Below, one piece after another: positions 63,791-64,000 of a DNA stretch of 64,000 nt (within the stretch, counting starts at the first letter, position 1; every line of letters starts with the position of its first letter). This DNA is from Orthonyx spaldingii (lineage: Eukaryota; Chordata; Aves; Passeriformes; Orthonychidae). The stretch is taken from the NCBI GenBank assembly GCA_013397795.1, contig VZTJ01003580.1, positions 186,001 through 250,000 of the forward strand, written 5' to 3'. The notes beneath the pieces were generated by a model that had not been told where the DNA came from, ran no database searches, and saw only the letters and a list, made by a program, of their open reading frames with translations. A program made the translations under genes and the position numbers.

Positions 63791-64000
63791 GACGTGAATC
63801 TTTCAGTCTGGGTACAAGCTGTGCATACCTTGAAATGAAAAACTGAACTATTGCAGTGTTCAGAAATGAGTTTTGTGGGAGGGGTTTAGAACATTTCAAA
63901 TTAAGGCAATGTCAGTGGCCTGTAGCTCAACACTGCCAGATTGTCTTCAAATCATAGACCTCAACCTCTTTTCTGTTCATGTTCAAGATAAACACGACAA

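Larger units (their letters stand above)
53896..64000. other. Non-coding sequence
   Basis: Ten kilobases with no supported gene. GC-richer patches at 59780-60010, 61740-62000 and 63120-63760 have overlapping frames on both strands without domain features. Enhancer-like stretches and one promoter-like site are listed separately. No named repeat is recognised. Confidence 0.4.

Overview
This looks like vertebrate nuclear DNA, almost certainly from a bird and plausibly a songbird. The evidence is the repeats: a degenerate CR1-type LINE with a recognisable reverse-transcriptase reading frame, a separate CR1 3' end, two compact solo LTRs of endogenous-retrovirus type, and a truncated copy of a dispersed LTR-like repeat I recognise from bird genomes. 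There is no bacterial gene organisation. The many short open frames are what AT-rich intergenic or intronic DNA gives by chance. I recognise no complete protein-coding gene, tRNA, rRNA or CRISPR array. The window is best read as an intergenic stretch or large introns.

Layout. 1-10 kb is mostly unique AT-rich DNA with two exon-like plus-strand segments (6361-6501 and 7027-7105), two diverged copies of a short dispersed repeat (near 3163 and 7867) and a 20-bp perfect palindrome. 10.8-12.8 kb is the most unusual part: a minus-strand cysteine-rich reading frame behind a good splice acceptor, an 11-unit 48-bp minisatellite partly arranged as 96-bp dimers, a CpG island with no recognised gene, and a solo LTR. 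13-25 kb is ordinary non-coding sequence with a few exon-like segments and a 19-bp tandem array. 25.4-26.4 kb is the CR1 LINE on the minus strand. 27-40 kb is unique sequence with microsatellites, a CR1 3' end at 32.6 kb and several stretches that look like conserved non-coding elements. 40.5-41.0 kb is the truncated LTR-like repeat, and 42.70-42.95 kb is a solo LTR with a 6-bp target-site duplication differing at one base. 44.6-54 kb holds four more plus-strand exon-like segments and a purine-rich tract. 54-64 kb is non-coding, with enhancer-like stretches and one possible TATA promoter near the right edge.

How parts may relate. Several plus-strand exon-like segments (421-511, 6361-6501, 18548-18619, 51885-52001) join in compatible phase 1, which would suit one large-intron gene, but no member matches a family I can name. 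Splice-flanked pseudo-exons are common in vertebrate DNA, so this is a hypothesis. The CpG island with its neighbouring minisatellite is the best place to look for an unannotated transcript. Conserved-element calls rest on sequence texture and motif content only; no alignment was available.
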